Source: Calliopum simillimum
Lineage: Eukaryota; Arthropoda; Insecta; Diptera; Lauxaniidae
DNA length: 64,000 nt
NCBI GenBank assembly: GCA_951812925.1
Contig: OX638370.1
Coordinates: forward strand, 113,970,897 to 114,034,896
Direction: 5' to 3'
Shown piece after piece: positions 35,801-48,179 of this stretch (its first letter is position 1; every line of letters begins with the position of its first letter). A program made the translations under genes and the position numbers. Under the pieces are notes generated by a model. That model was not told the DNA's origin. It searched no databases and was given only the letters and a program-made list of their open reading frames with translations.

Positions 35801-38800
35801 TTTACAGTAAGGTAAATACCCAACTAACAATTTTATTACCTTTAAAATTTATCGCTTGGAAAAATTTATTTTTTAGAATTTCACAATTGATTTGTAGGAT
35901 AAAAATCAACAATTGAGTCGGTCAGAAGCCAATGCGGTTAAGTTTTAAAAAAACTTAAATTCAGAAAATTTGTGTTTTTAATTATATGTACCTAGTTATT
36001 TTTTTTAATTCTTCTGAAACTATACTAAAAAATGTTCTGAAGCTATCACAAAAAGAGCTATTTATCTTAGAAAGAATTAAGAAACGAGTAAATTCACTAA
36101 TAACAAAGAAGAATATTATGTATTCTACTGAAATTTGCAAAATTCAGAAAATATCAAAAAATGGACTTAACCGTATTGGCTTCTGGGCGACTCAATTAGA
36201 AAATGTTTATTTCCAAAAAATGTTTTAGTAATCGTTTCCAAAACTTTCGAAAAATCTTTTATTTTATTTTTCAATAACTTATCGAGCTAAGTAAAATACA
36301 GAGCATTTGGATCAGTTGAAAAGATTGACGACTCATGACTTGGAGGTCATTGTTTCGATTGTCAGTAAGCATACATTTTTTTTATTTTTAATCTTCTATG
36401 TATGAAGCAATCCACGCCAAGTGTACCAGCTCCGATTTCGCTCAAATTTGGCAATATGGTATATCCGGTGTGCAAGAACAGCAATCCGGGAGGATTTGGT
36501 CCTAGTACCATTTGTTGTTAAAATACAGGGTGTTGAAGTTGGCGTTTTTAATCATATTCATGAAGAAGGTGTTTTTTTCAAAAATGTATAGCTTACATTT
36601 ATTTTGAAGTGTTCTTTATATAAAAAAATATTTGTTTTGGTGAAAAAAATTTTTTTTTCACTAAAATTTTTTACACTTAAAAATACTTTAGATTTTTTTT
36701 TGAAAAAACCCCCCTTAGATTTTTTTTAAAAGAACTTTAAATTAAAGCATAATTTATAAGCTTTAAAATGATGTATGACTCAAGATGGGATTCGGACGCA
36801 AATGGGAGTTTTTGGCTTTTGAACGCCCGCGGAAGTCAAAAATCTTTTTTTACTCAATAGAAAGCATCTTAAGAAAAAAGGTGTACAGGGCAAAAAACGC
36901 TTAGAATCGTCCAAGCAATATGTGTGATTTTTTGGGTTTTTTTGGAAACTTTTTTTTGAATAATTTTTGAAAAATTTTTTTTTGTAATTTTTTCAAAAAT
37001 TACTCAAAAAAAATTTGTTTTTTTTAACTTTCCAAAAAATATCACACTTATTTCCTTGATGATTCTAAGCATTTAATGCCTAGTACACTTTTTTCGTATG
37101 ATGCTTTCCTCTTGAGTAAAAAAATATTTTTGCCTTTAGCGTCCGAATCCCATCATACATAATTTTAAAGTTTATAAATTATGCTTTAATAATCTAAGGG
37201 GGGTTTTTTTAAGAAAAATTGGAAAGTATTTTTAAGTGGAAAAAATTTTGCTGAAAAAAAATTTTTTTCACCAAGAAATATTTTTTTATAAAAAGACCAC
37301 TTCAAAATAAATGGGACCAGTAACTTAGATTTATCAATTTACAAACTTTAGTGTAAGCTATGAATTTTTGAAAAAACACCCTTTTCATGAAAATGACTAA
37401 AAACGCCAACTTCAACACCCCGTATTTTAAGAACAAATGGTACTAGGACCAAATCCTCCTGGATTGTTGTTCTTGCACACCGGATCTACCATATTGCCAA
37501 ATTTGAGCGAAATCACAGAAAAAAAAATTTTGTGCTGGTACACTTGGCGTGGATTGCTTCTTATATAAAAATGTAGTGTGCGTGTGTTTGTCGCCTTATA
37601 ACTTTGAAACCGCTTAACCGATCGTTACCATTTTCGCTCATGAGGTTGTTGCGCACACTATAGGAAAAAATTAGTTTAAATGATAAATCCCTGCACCCAT
37701 AGCAGCTTTCGTTTAAATTGAACTCATCGCGCCACCTATCGAAAAAGGTTGGACCCTTGAGCTTACTTTATTTTAAATATATAAAATACGGCAAGACATC
37801 ATATCGATACATTAGAGCGCTATAGTCCTATCTCCACTTGCTTGAAATTGTGAGATATTTAAAGTTATGGGCTCATGGTGGGCTTCTTAAGCGAGTACCC
37901 TACTACAATTGTTCACCAATTTTTAGAAAATTAGTGCGGTACTGTAGAAATTAACTTTATATGTAAAAATAGCAGTCAGTTTTAAAATAATCACCGTTTG
38001 AAAATTGAATTTCGCGTTTGAAAAAATTGAAAAAGGACTATAGCGCTCTAAGGCAAGGTGTGAGCCAGTTTTGGCTCGACCAACAACATCAATATTTCTG
38101 TACAACATTCACAGAAATAATTGTTGTTGTTTTTTTTTCACGCTCGTCAAAATTTCGAGTCTTTATTGCTTTTTTTGGGTACACACAAAATCGAACTCAA
38201 ACCAACATAAAATAACAACAACGACTACGTCGCATCAAAAACAAAAACAAGAAACAATATGGGTATTAATGCGTTGATGCGCAGTTGCAAAAATGCAAGT
38301 CTTTTACGCACTAACGCCTGAACGTTCAATGTGAATATTTCCATCTTGAGAAATTGCAGAAGTAGTGCGAAATTTTCGGCAATGTGTTTGATGTTTTACA
38401 AACTTTCGCAAACCGCACTTCCGCAACGACGCAAGAGCATTGCGCATCAACGCGTGAATACCCCTACTTTTTGTGTGTGTCCCAGTTCTTAAAAATTTTG
38501 AAAATTGTTGAAATATTATTGTTATTGTAAACGAGGCATGAAAAAACAACAAAAAATTGTTTTTGTGATTGTTTAATTCGAATTTGAAGTTGTTGTAAAA
38601 GCGAAAATTTTGCGCTGAATGCGCTGCTTGCGCTTGGCTCAGTGATTTGAAAATGCTGACACCCTTGCTCTAAGGTATCGATATGTTGTTTTCATAAGAA
38701 ATTATTTTCGTTACCTTTAACTATCTTTTAAAAACTAGAATCATAATAATGATGGCCAAACTCAATGAATTGGACTACGAATTGATTCCGGACTTACCGT

Positions 38801-41800
38801 ATTCTCCAGATTTAGCCCCCAGCGACTAATTCTTGTTTGCAGACCTCAAAAGAATGCTCGCTAAAAAGAAATTTAGCAGCAATGAAGAAGTAATCGCCGA
38901 ATTAGAGGCCTATTTTGCGGCCGTATTACAAAAATGGTATCGAAAAGTTGGAAGATCGATATAATTTGTGAATCGACTTTGAAGGGAACCATGTTGCATA
39001 ATAAAATTGAGTTCTAAAAAAAAAAAATGTTTTTTCTTGAAAACTATACAAACTTTTCAACCGAACTGTTATGTTTCACTTGTAAGTCAACGATATTCAA
39101 GCTCTCTTATGAAAGTGCATCAATTAATGATACGAAAGTATTGATAAAAAATCAATGACGCATTAAATAAATCGTTCAATTAAAAAACAACGTTAGACCC
39201 AAATAAAATTGCATGGGACTAACATATGTATATTTTAATGGTTATTGAAGTCAATAAAATAAAATTCGATAACTATAAAAAGATCATAGGGAAAATTCTT
39301 TAAAAATTAGTTAATTTTGGGGGAAAAGTTTATTTTGGGTAATTTTCAATAATTTGCACAACAAGCGAAATATAAAGAATTTTTTTTCTTCAAAAAGCGA
39401 AAAATATTGCAAAATACAATATAATGCTTTTTATGTAAAATGTCATGCTAAATTTGTGAAGCTTATTGGTGTGTGTATTATATCGTGATAGCAAACAATT
39501 GTTTTTTTTTTTTTTGCTTTTGCTTTTTATCAAAAGTACATAATTTGCCAATTAGTAAGGAAGCACCCATAAAAAAATTTAATGTTTCGGTATGCGGCCA
39601 AAAATTAATTACGTTTTATGATTTACTGTTTACAATAATGATACTTAACTAAATTGTTGTTAAGTATGCAATTTGTACTTTAAATGCTCAGAAAATGTCA
39701 AAAGTGCCCCATGTCCGAGACCAATTTGAAAAAAAAAACAACTGTTTTTAGAAAATACTTAAAAAAAAAAAACATGAAATTGTTCGTCTAGTTTTCATCT
39801 CGAGTAATAAATATTATGTCCTATTTATTTCTATTCTATCAAAAATGCTAACAGAAGGCTATAGCAAACGAGATCAAGCTGCGCAAATGGGGATGGATTG
39901 GTCACACTCTCCGGAAACCACACAGCGAAGTTTGTCGTCAGGCCCTTGAGTGGAATCCACAAGGCAGTAGAGGACGTGGTAGACCCAAAAACAACTGGAA
40001 AAGGTCGTTGGAAAAGGAAATCCAAGAATCGGGAAAATCGTGGCAAGAGATCAAAGTCATCGCAAGGGATCGTGACGAATGGAGAGATTTCATATTGGCC
40101 CTATGCTCCTCCTAGGAGTTAAAGGAGAATACATACATACATTTATTTCTAATATTTTTTTTTTTTTTTTTTTTTTAAGCTAAATGTAAAATGTGCCCCG
40201 CGTTTCAAGGGGGCATAAATTTGGATAAATATTAAAAATCCTTAAAGCAGTTTTTTTGAAATTTTATTTTCTTAATTTAATTCCCGAATAATCAATGTTT
40301 CGAAAGCAAAACGGACTGTTAAGACTGTGCAATAATTTTGGAAAATACAAGTCTTTAAAAATTTAGTGTCAAATATACCCCAGTCTACACTACCACCACC
40401 CTAATAGCATAGACAGACGACAGCGTTAATACGCATCAGCAGTCTTAATCCGAATTCACTTGTGCATAATCCCCATCTCAATACGCATCGACTCCAACAC
40501 TAATGCATGAAATCAAAGTTAATTAGTACTGAAATAAGCTATTTCAATATGGTAACGCTCGATAATTGCAATCGATTGTAACAATTGGACAGAACCGAAA
40601 CATCCGATTGTCAATTTATTAAATTTATAAATGTCACTTCATAGAAAAAATATAAATAAATTGATACCACAACAAAAGTGAACAAAAATGAGCTTTAAGT
40701 TTAGATAAAGACTAAGAGAATTTTTTCATTTTGAGACGGGAATAAAAGGACAGCGCACTGTGTGGAGCAAGAGTGATGAGCGGGTGCTGTCAAAAAAAGT
40801 AAACAAACAACTGTTGTTTACTTAATGCAGAAATTGTCGTCTTTCAGGGAAAAATTTTCAATTGCATTAGTATGTTTTTAATCCAGATTAACGTAAGAAA
40901 ATAAAAGTTCGCAAAATAAGAACTTTTTTTTTATAGGGTCTGCTATTTTAAATTTGTTCTAATATCTTCTGTATTTAGAGTCAGATCTTAAAACATGATG
41001 TATCGATGGTTTTTTTTTGCCTGTAAAGTGGTACGGTTTAATAAGCAGTCTGCTGCACATTAAAAATAGGTGAACAAATTCATGTAACAGTATGAATTTA
41101 CATTCCGAACGCAAACAAATTGTTTCAAATAAGCAATCACGTTTTAAAAGTTTGATCTGTATAAATATGGAAAACCCCAATTCATTGTATACTTATTAAA
41201 AACTGAAAAAATAACAATAATTAATTATTTTCAGTCAGTTGTTCATTCATTTAAACAAGTTTGCAAAACCTACATATGTAGGTACTTATAAATACATGCA
41301 TATTATGTAAACACATATGTATTCGTTATTTTTTTAACAAAGTGTTTGATCATTAGCTACGAGCAGCTTAATTATTGAAAGAAGCCGAAAATACGTAAAT
41401 AATAATAAAAAAATATTTATAAAAACAACTTAATTATTCCATTATTATAAGTTGTTTGTTTTGTTTTCTTTTAGTGTCAACTAAAAACAATATTCACTAT
41501 AATGAATAGAGAAAAATGAAATTTACAATATTTAGTTCAAAAACTAAACAAAGATAAAACAGAACAAGTCCATTAATTAAATTTTATGCATTTTACGTAA
41601 ATAAATATACAAAAGAATTTTCCAATATTTCATAAATTTTCCTTGACCGAGTCGCTGAGTTCTGATATACTACCTTAGAAAGCGAAAAAGAACAAATTAC
41701 AAATCATTCAATGTCAAAATGATAAAGCTTATTAAGACAAATAGACAAGCAAGTAGAGTATTGCATGATTTACACAGGTTTGCAATTTAGAAAAATAAAA

Positions 41801-42548
41801 AAATTAAAAAAATATAATACAGAACAGAACCCGAACAACAATTGCTACGCTAAGTGACACTAAAATCAACATACTTACGAGTACGTATAAATATAATGAG
41901 TTGTATAACGTGAAATATCGCTAGATAAGCAACAGTGTGTTTAACGAACAATTGTGACTATCCAAAAAAATAAAAAATAACAATAAAAACAACAAATGCT
42001 GCATAACAGCAAAACGTTATTTAGATTAGGATAAAAAAATTGTATGCAAATTAAAAAAAAAGATAAACATTAAATGATATAAATAATATTAACAAAGCAA
42101 ATAAAATCAATTAATTCATACATATGTACATACCTAGATTTTCATATATATCATCGCAGATATCCCAACGATCAATGAAGCCCAAAAACTTTTCCAAATA
42201 TTCAAAGGTTGCAGTTCGAGGATTATTTTTACACCACAATTGTATAACCCTACCCATTGGATCCTCTATGCTGCACATAGCGTTTTCGTCACAGTATGCC
42301 TTTTGCTGCGCCAACGTAGCGATACCACGCCAATCACGTTCATAACCTTCTTCGGAGCGTAAGATTTTCTTGGTATTTAATACACGTAATTGATCACATG
42401 TTTTTCTACTTAGCGCAGTTAAGGGTATCTCACTGTATGCATTAATTAATATGTCATCACCACCATCTGTATCTGGTGTTGAACTTCCAGTATAATCCAT
42501 GTTTTGTATTGATAATGGCGGCAACGTTATCGTTAGATTTTGCACCAT
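29835..42548 (-). CDS. Myd88: MyD88 Toll adaptor, proximal copy (A), five exons
   Basis: Cytoplasmic adaptor between Toll receptors and the Tube/Pelle kinases. Exons on the minus strand: 42548-42134, 33403-33135, 32986-32818, 32739-32538 and 30219-29835. All have GT-AG borders and the phases join exactly, giving 479 codons and a stop. Start: the first ATG (42548) after a good acceptor (TTTTTGCAG, ending 42583). Residues about 40-138 are a death domain (CDQLRVLNTKKILRSEEGYE, DWRGIATLAQQK, WDICDDIYENL). Residues about 180-330 are a TIR domain (RYDAFVLFAEADIDHA, CLKDRDLLAGVSF as box 2, FWTKLAASI as box 3). The C-terminal extension of about 130 residues is Ser/Lys-rich and ends in a basic-hydrophobic segment (KKWPSKLFKKVFSR). 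Fly MyD88 binds phosphoinositides through its C-terminal region, so this tail may do the same. Intron 1 is 8.7 kb and intron 4 is 2.3 kb, both filled with repeats. Confidence 0.93.
30760..32267. mobile_element. hAT-like nonautonomous element with 8-bp duplication
   Basis: Ends TAGGCATGCGCTTATTTTAT and its complement at 32248-32267 are flanked by GTATCTAC on both sides (30752-30759 and 32268-32275). The inverted repeat runs about 34 bp. The length is 1508 bp, with no recognisable transposase. It lies within intron 4 of Myd88 copy A. Confidence 0.85.
31682..32221. repeat. Inner long hairpin of about 540 bp
   Basis: CCTTCCATTGGTCATAA near 31695 and AGAGGTCAAGGTCAAGTTGA near 31775 have close reverse complements near 32200 and 32115. 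The arms are about 250 bp each with a short loop around 31940-31965. It is nested inside 30760-32267. Confidence 0.75.
33404..34414. other. Myd88 copy A intron 1, proximal part
   Basis: Intron sequence with a long T-run near 33920-33940. No separate gene is supported. Confidence 0.5.
34415..35649. mobile_element. Giant foldback element, TA-flanked
   Basis: The ends GGGCTGTT and AACAGCCC are flanked by TA (34413-34414 and 35650-35651). The arms are each roughly 500-550 bp and pair almost throughout (for example TGACAGAATATCCCATGAAT against ATTCATGGGATATTCTGTCA). The centre is a T-run facing an A-run. The arm text AAGTGCACATGGCATAAAAT and ATGCTTAGAATCATCCAAGG recurs in the foldbacks at 36404 and 54865. 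No transposase is encoded. Confidence 0.85.
35700..36403. other. Intron sequence with no gene
   Basis: An open frame at 35986-36228 is low-complexity and lysine-rich and matches no family recognised. Nothing else is supported. Confidence 0.35.
36404..37560. mobile_element. Giant foldback element, 1.16 kb
   Basis: GAAGCAATCCACGCCAAGTG at the left pairs with CACTTGGCGTGGATTGCTTC at the right. The arms pair over about 500 bp, including GGTACTAGGACCAAATCC and its complement. The core shares the AAATGCTTAGAATCNTCCAAG-type word with 34415-35649. A half copy lies at 9405-9750. Confidence 0.85.
38261..38464. mobile_element. Foldback MITE with GGGTATT ends
   Basis: GGGTATTAATGCGTTGATGC pairs with GCATCAACGCGTGAATACCC. 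About 204 bp, non-coding, in intron 1 of Myd88 copy A. Confidence 0.7.
38750..39030 (+). pseudogene. Mariner transposase C-terminal fragment
   Basis: Encodes MAKLNELDYELIPDLPYSPD then LAPSD, a stop, and FLFADLKRMLAKKKFSSNEE and VIAELEAYFAA. This covers the third catalytic Asp and the C-terminal segment of mariner transposases. The stop after SD and later frame loss show it is dead. Confidence 0.75.
39850..40140 (+). mobile_element. RTE-clade non-LTR retrotransposon 3' end
   Basis: One frame, about 39885-40120, encodes WGWIGHTLRKPHSEVCRQAL, then EWNPQGSRGRGRPKNNWKRS and WQEIKVIARDRDEWRDFILA, ending LCSS and a stop. This is the C-terminal signature of RTE/BovB-type pol. A short ATACATAC run marks the 3' end. 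Only this tail is present. Confidence 0.8.
40141..42133. other. Distal part of Myd88 copy A intron 1
   Basis: AT-rich intron. The donor lies at 42133 (CTAG then GTATGT on the minus strand). A T-run near 40150-40175 and short repeat words are present; no gene was seen. Confidence 0.45.
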
Positions 42549-42582
42549 TTTAGTGTTATCCAATTACGAATCAATGTGAAAA

Positions 42583-43919
42583 CTGCAAAAATAATGAAAA
42601 AATGTTGATTTAAAGTGTTCATTTTACATTTATTTAACGATTTTTTTTTAACTACAAAAAGTTTATACACATAAAATGAATTGATAAAAGAAATGAAAAC
42701 AGAAGACAGGAGAATGATGTTTTAGCCATAAAATATACATTTATTTATTTTTATTTACATAAATCTAATCCGCAAACATAAATTCTAATAATATATAGTG
42801 CATTTTATTACATTTTGCAGCTATACTCGTATGAGCATTTGCACTATTACTGTAAAAAATTCGCTTATACAATTTACAACAAAGAGTTTAGAGAATTAAA
42901 AAAGTTATTCTTTTCTTTTTCTTTGTCTAGCGCGTTATTGTGTTTTTAATTTTATTTATTGGTTTCTTCAATTGCAAATTCCAACTATTGATAATCTTAA
43001 CTGATAATCTTATGAACGGCCCTACAGATAAAGTATTAGGGTGTTGTTGCCATTAAGTAGACCAATTCGACATGCATTTGAAATTGCGAAGTATCAAAAA
43101 CATTGCAAGCATTTCAAATTAAATTATTTCTTAGTTATGGTCTAATACGCTTGAAATAACTTGAGAAGAGTCTACACTCCAGACGGAAAATTTGTTATGA
43201 ATGCATTAGTTGTGTATGAATAATGCATATTTATTATCTAATACGTAAATGATAAAAACAAATTTAGTTGGGGCAGAGAAAACATATTCGAACACAAAAT
43301 TCAAAAAAATTGGCATTACATCATTGAAAAAAATATTTTAACTATACATTATATTGAAATAAATTTTGAATACTAACTATCCACTTAAGATGTATCGGGT
43401 TAAGCTAAATAAATTTATTTTAGGTACCTACACGTTTAAATCCGCTAATTACATGATACATTGATTTGGGAAACACATACTTTCGGAGCAAAATTAAGGA
43501 CATTCAGCAAAATCGCATACGGTCAAAACAAATGGATGTGACGAACTATGGCGGTCGTAAACTTTTCAAGGTTTTTTAAAGTCAAAAGGCTCCGGTGAAA
43601 TTCACAAAAAAAAAAAAAAAAAATTACAGAAATGTTCCAAAAATTCTCATATGGAATTCTTTCTTAAATTTTCTTTGAAAAAAACCAAGGCATTATTTTG
43701 CAGTAGAAATTTCCTACCAATTTTAAAGAAGCATTTTAAAGATTTTATTTTTAGCTAATGCAAAAAATTAATAATAGCTCTGAAACAGGGTTTATAATCG
43801 TAATATTCAAAATAACAAATGGGGTTTTCCAACAGTTACCGTAATCGAAGTTATGGATTAATCAAAAACCGATAACCGTCAATTTTTATTTTTTTTTTTC
43901 CGAAATAACCGAATCGAAA
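42583..43919. other. Probable 5' UTR intron of Myd88 copy A
   Basis: A good acceptor ends at 42583 on the minus strand, so the ATG exon (from 42582) has an upstream non-coding exon. The stretch holds no coding sequence. Confidence 0.4.
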
Positions 43920-44680
43920 CCGATATATTTATATCGGGAATAGTTCTTTCCCAAATGTGAACTAGTTCTGTGGAATCGCTGGTGTGCCGTTTTTTGCTCA
44001 GCGCTCCATTTTTCAAGTAGAGCTTAAACGAAAGAGTTCTGGAATTCTATACATTTTCTTAAAACGTATTTTTAGGTGGAAAAATTTTTCATAAAAATTT
44101 GTTATAAAAATATTTGTTGAAAGAAAAAGTGTTCTGATTAGAGTTCTAGATAGCGCTTGAAGGGTTCTATTGTTATAGAGGTGTTGTGATTGTTGATTTG
44201 ATTAGAATTCTGTGTAGACCTCGAGGAGTTCTGAAGAAAATCCTAGTTACTTTTTTCCTAAATATTCGCACTTTTCATTTGAATCGAAGAATTAGATTTT
44301 TTTTTTTTTTTTTCTAAGTATCCAAATATTTTGGAAAAGAGTTACCAGGATTTCTTTTAGAACTCTTTAAGCGTTATCCTGAACTCTAATAAAAAAAGAA
44401 AATATAAAAAAAAAATTTTAAAAAACATATAAAGAACTCCAGAACTCTTTCTCGTGAGCTCAAAAGTGTTATCAGAACTCCTCTACGTGAAAAAAGCAAC
44501 TCTGAGCAAAAAAACACACTTCGAACTTTTGGTCCAATTTAGCAGAACTATTTCGATTGGTAAAGAACGCCGGAACTGTTCCCAATGGATTCAGAACTCT
44601 AAAAAAATTTTTGTTTTTCGAAAGTTCCGGAGCCAACTTCACATGTGTCGTCAGACCGCTATCATTCATTGTTTCGGTTA
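43920..44680. repeat. GAGTTCT-rich degenerate repeats
   Basis: Words such as AGAGTTCTGGAATTC, GAGTTCTAGATAGCGCTTGA, AGGAGTTCTGAAG and their complements (AGAACTCTTTAAGCG, GAACTCCAGAACTC) recur on both halves, giving an approximate inverted arrangement. No gene is supported. Confidence 0.4.
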
Positions 44681-44909
44681 AATGCTGATAGAAGCGATAT
44701 TGATAGTGCGATAAAAATTACTCTGTACGGGGTTAAAGAGCATAGATTTGTTAAGGCAAATGTGAAAGCTTACCAATTGCTAGCTGTTAATGCAATATAA
44801 AGAGAAGATCTGAGGAGTTAACGAATTCTAGATAATAAGCGGTCAGAAAGTCCTACAGTCATTGAAAATTCTGAGTTAAGGAGGGTGGTAGATATATTCA
44901 TCATGACTG

Positions 44910-45545
44910 GGTCCCAGAAATAACGCCAGAAAATTTTGTGGAAACAAAGCCAGAAATTAACTAGGAAATAACGCCAAAATTTTTGAAAATAATGCCATAG
45001 GAAATAACGCCAGAAAAATTTATGGAAATAAATTTAGAATAATCTCCATACAAAATTATGGCTTTATTTCCGAATTAAAGCCAAAAACTTTTTTGTCGTT
45101 TTTTCCAAAACTTTATGGCTTTATTTCCAAAAGTTATGTGGTTTACAAAAAGGAAATAACACCGGAAAATTTTATGGAAATAAAGCCAGAATTTTCTGCC
45201 ATAAATTTTAACTAGAAAATAAATTTTTGGCTTTATTTTTAAAACAAAAAGATAACGCCAGAATTTTGTATGGAATTTGCGTTTGCGTTATTTTCTATTT
45301 ATTTTTTTGGCTTTATGCCAGAAAATGTATGGCTATTTACAAAAGATTTTTTGGCTCTATTTTCTATGGCATTATTTCCTTTTTGTAAACCACATAACTT
45401 ATGCAAATAAAGCCATTATTTTTTTGTAAAAAACGCCAGAAAAGTTTCAGCCTCTATTTCCAAACCAAAATGGATATAACGTCAGAATTTCGTATGGCGT
45501 TTTTTGGGTCTATTTTCAAAAAAAATTTGTCGGCGTTATTTCGGG
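44910..45545. repeat. AACGCCAGAAAA / GGCTTTATTTCC repeat block
   Basis: Short units such as GGAAATAACGCCAGAAAA, ATGGAAATAAAGCCAG and their complements (TGGCTTTATTTCC) alternate many times over about 630 bp. The block is both tandem and palindromic in parts, for example GGAAATAAAGCC-like words against GGCTTTATTTCC. It is not coding. Confidence 0.65.
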
Positions 45546-46484
45546 GAGCCGAAACTATCCTACAAAAACTGAAGAAGTCGGAATGGATTTGGAAGAGGTG
45601 GCGCTGTATGTAATGTTTTCAAGATAGGAACAAAGGGCTTTAGTAGCTCCTTTTCGTATAGAGTCGCATTAACTTTTAAAGTCCGACTGTTTGTGAGTGA
45701 AACCGTTCGTACTTTAATAGCCGATATTTGAGCAATTACAGTATCTGTCAACCATGCAACCATAGTGCTGGTTCGCCCTGTAGGTCTCTTTAGAAAAACT
45801 TAAGGTTAATTCCGGTGAATCTCATAATGGTGAAATCGTAGTTTATAAGTCGATCTACAAATATCAAATATATTTCGTCGACTAGTATAAATTTTAAACA
45901 ATTGATTTATGGTCAAATCTAATCTGAATGTAAATACCTTTTGACTGGCAATAATCCAGCCCCTCCAACTTTTCTCGCCGTTTCCATAGCGCTTAACACA
46001 ATCACTTTTATTGCGTTTGCCTTATGCAGCACGCTGATGACTACGCTGCGCAACTAAACTCGCTATTAAATGGAAAAGCAACAAAATGCTTATGAACTGA
46101 ATTTTTTGTTGTTGAATTTTTGTTTAACGATTTTTATTAGAGACAAAAATTTGATTATCTACCAAACGAAAGCGTTGAAGCGCGGCGAGCGGCGCGGCAC
46201 AAAATAATTGCTGTTTTTAAAGGGGTAAATGGGAACGCGGGTGTTTGGTTTGTTCTGCGTCTCTGCCACCTACGTTATTAATACCCATCACCACCACCTG
46301 TATGTGTGCTGAAAAAACATTTTAATACATATTTACCTAAATATTATTTTACACAATTTTGCTTAAAAAAACACAAATGATAATCATAAAAAAGTAAAAA
46401 TAGCAATAAAACAGATGAACAAATGTAAAAACAGCATTTTCTCAGGTCCACCTTCAACACCACCCCACCACATAAAAACACTCA
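45546..46484. other. Gene-free stretch before the candidate first exon
   Basis: Mostly AT-rich, with a locally GC-rich patch near 46165-46200 (GCGGCGAGCGGCGCGG). No protein family recognised in the short open frames. Confidence 0.35.
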
Positions 46485-46485
46485 C

Positions 46486-46600
46486 TTTTCTTGCGGCGAC
46501 ACAAGGCTCCACTATCGAGCTGCGCTGCTGCGTAGCTGGTCCCCAATGTCTGCGACTTGCCTTCACAGTTGTTTGGTTTTTTGTTTTTGAATTTTTTTTA
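46486..46600 (-). promoter_or_regulatory. Candidate non-coding first exon of Myd88 copy A
   Basis: On the minus strand a less AT-rich stretch (AGTCGCAGACATTGGGGACC, then GCAGCGCAGCTCGATAGTGG) ends in AGAAAA followed by a strong donor GTGAGTG at 46485. It could splice to the acceptor that starts the ATG exon at 42582. The transcription start is not defined, and the 3.9-kb intron is inferred. Confidence 0.3.
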
Positions 46601-47039
46601 TTTATGGTATGGTGACAATTTATTTTTATATATTAGATATGTATCTTTGTTTGTAGTTTGTATTGTTGTTCCACTTTTTTACTTTTTTATTAAGAAATTT
46701 GGTTGTTGTTTTTTTGTTTTTCTGGGAATAAAGCATTCACTTTTTACTGATATTGCGCTTTTTTATTGCTTCATTTCTTTCACACACACTTTGTTTTTTG
46801 TTTGTTTAAATTTTTGCATAAAATTAGTTTACTTTTTACTAACTAAACAAAAATAAAAAAGTATCCAATTAAAAAACGAAAACTAAAACAAAAAAGACAA
46901 CCGAAAAACGAAACGAAATCTTTCCTGCCAAAATCCAAAACTCGACTAATGAAATTTCAACTGGTGAAACGTCAAATGATGAGCGAGCGCAACAAGTAGT
47001 TACCAGGCTTGCCAGACTGCGAAGAGTTTATTCTGAATT

Positions 47040-47859
47040 GGGTAAAATTGCAGTTTAGCCGCTTATCGTATTTTTAAGGGTAGAAAAAAATGTTTGCCAA
47101 AAATGGCTTATTTTGGACTCCCACATTACAAAAACGGCGGGCGAGCTCAAGAAATTACAACAACAACAAATTTACTACTCCAACAACAACAGTAATTTTA
47201 CATAAAAGTAGGGGTAAGTGGGCGGCCTGCGGCCGCTGCTCAGGATTTAAACCCATCAGACATCCAACACCGGCCTCGCGGCGGCCTTCGGCCGCTGATC
47301 AGTCTTATGCAAGCGCAGTAGCTACTTATTATTCAAAAAAAAAAAAAAAAAATAAATGGTTAAGTTGCAGTTTAGCTGCTTTTCGTATTTTTAAGGGTAG
47401 AAAAAAAATCTAGCCAAAAATGGCTAATTTTGGACTCCCACATTACAAAAATGGCGGGGGAGCTCAAGAAATTTGCGTGATTTTTGCAAAAAAGCGCTAG
47501 CAAACTATGTGTTGGATATATTATAGACTGATTCGCGGCCGAAGGCCGCCGCGAAGCCGGTGTTAGATTTTTGGGAGTTTTAAATCCTGAGTTGCGGCTG
47601 CAGGCCACCCACTTACCCCTACTTTTATATAAAATTACTGTTGTTGTAGTAGTAGTAAAGTTGTTCTTGTTGTCTTCTTACAACGTCTAAAATAAGGTGA
47701 GTCAAAATCCGCGGTTTTTTGAGTTTTTTGCGAAAACTACCTAAGTTTCTTGAGCTCCCCTGCCATTTTTGTAATGTGGGAGTCCAAAATAAGCCATTTT
47801 TGGCAAAATTTTTTTTCTACCCTTAAAAATACGAAAGCGGCTAAGCTGCAATTTTACCC
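47040..47859. mobile_element. Foldback element with three copies of a 120-bp module
   Basis: GGGTAAAATTGCAGTTTAGC at the left pairs with the complement of GCTAAGCTGCAATTTTACCC at the right. The module with CTTTTGGACTCCCACATTAC-like text occurs at 47090-47165, 47410-47480 and, inverted, 47750-47815. Two inverted copies of the GC-rich GTAGGGGTAAGTGGGCGGC module (see 328-470) lie inside. Confidence 0.75.
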
Positions 47860-48179
47860 TAAATTTTTATAGAGACGTTTGCGTGAAATAAATAACACAG
47901 GCTTACAAAAAAAAAAAAAATGTCATGGCGTTTTGACCAGACTATTGTATGTTTTTGGGACTTTTACGTCCTGAATCCGAATCCGGGGTCCGTTTTTTTG
48001 CAGAACGTCTGAGAAAAAATATTTCAAGGTCATGTGTCGTTTAGTGATAAATTCACTAAAATTCTGAAACTAATTTTTTATCATTGAGTTCTTAGTCCTT
48101 CGATTTCCGAGACCGCTCGATTTGATTTTACGTTTCTATAAATCGACTCAGTAGAAAAATCTATTCATGCCAACATTTA

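Noticed and set aside
42549..42563. An earlier in-frame TTG as start of Myd88 copy A (and the similar one in copy B)
   Set aside because: The first ATG after the acceptor (42548 and 63904) is conserved in both copies; a TTG start is not expected in a fly gene.
47090..47608. Open frames with RHPTPASRRPSAADQS-type text, also at 340-588
   Set aside because: They lie in the repeated GC-rich module in both orientations, so similarity reflects the repeat, not protein conservation.
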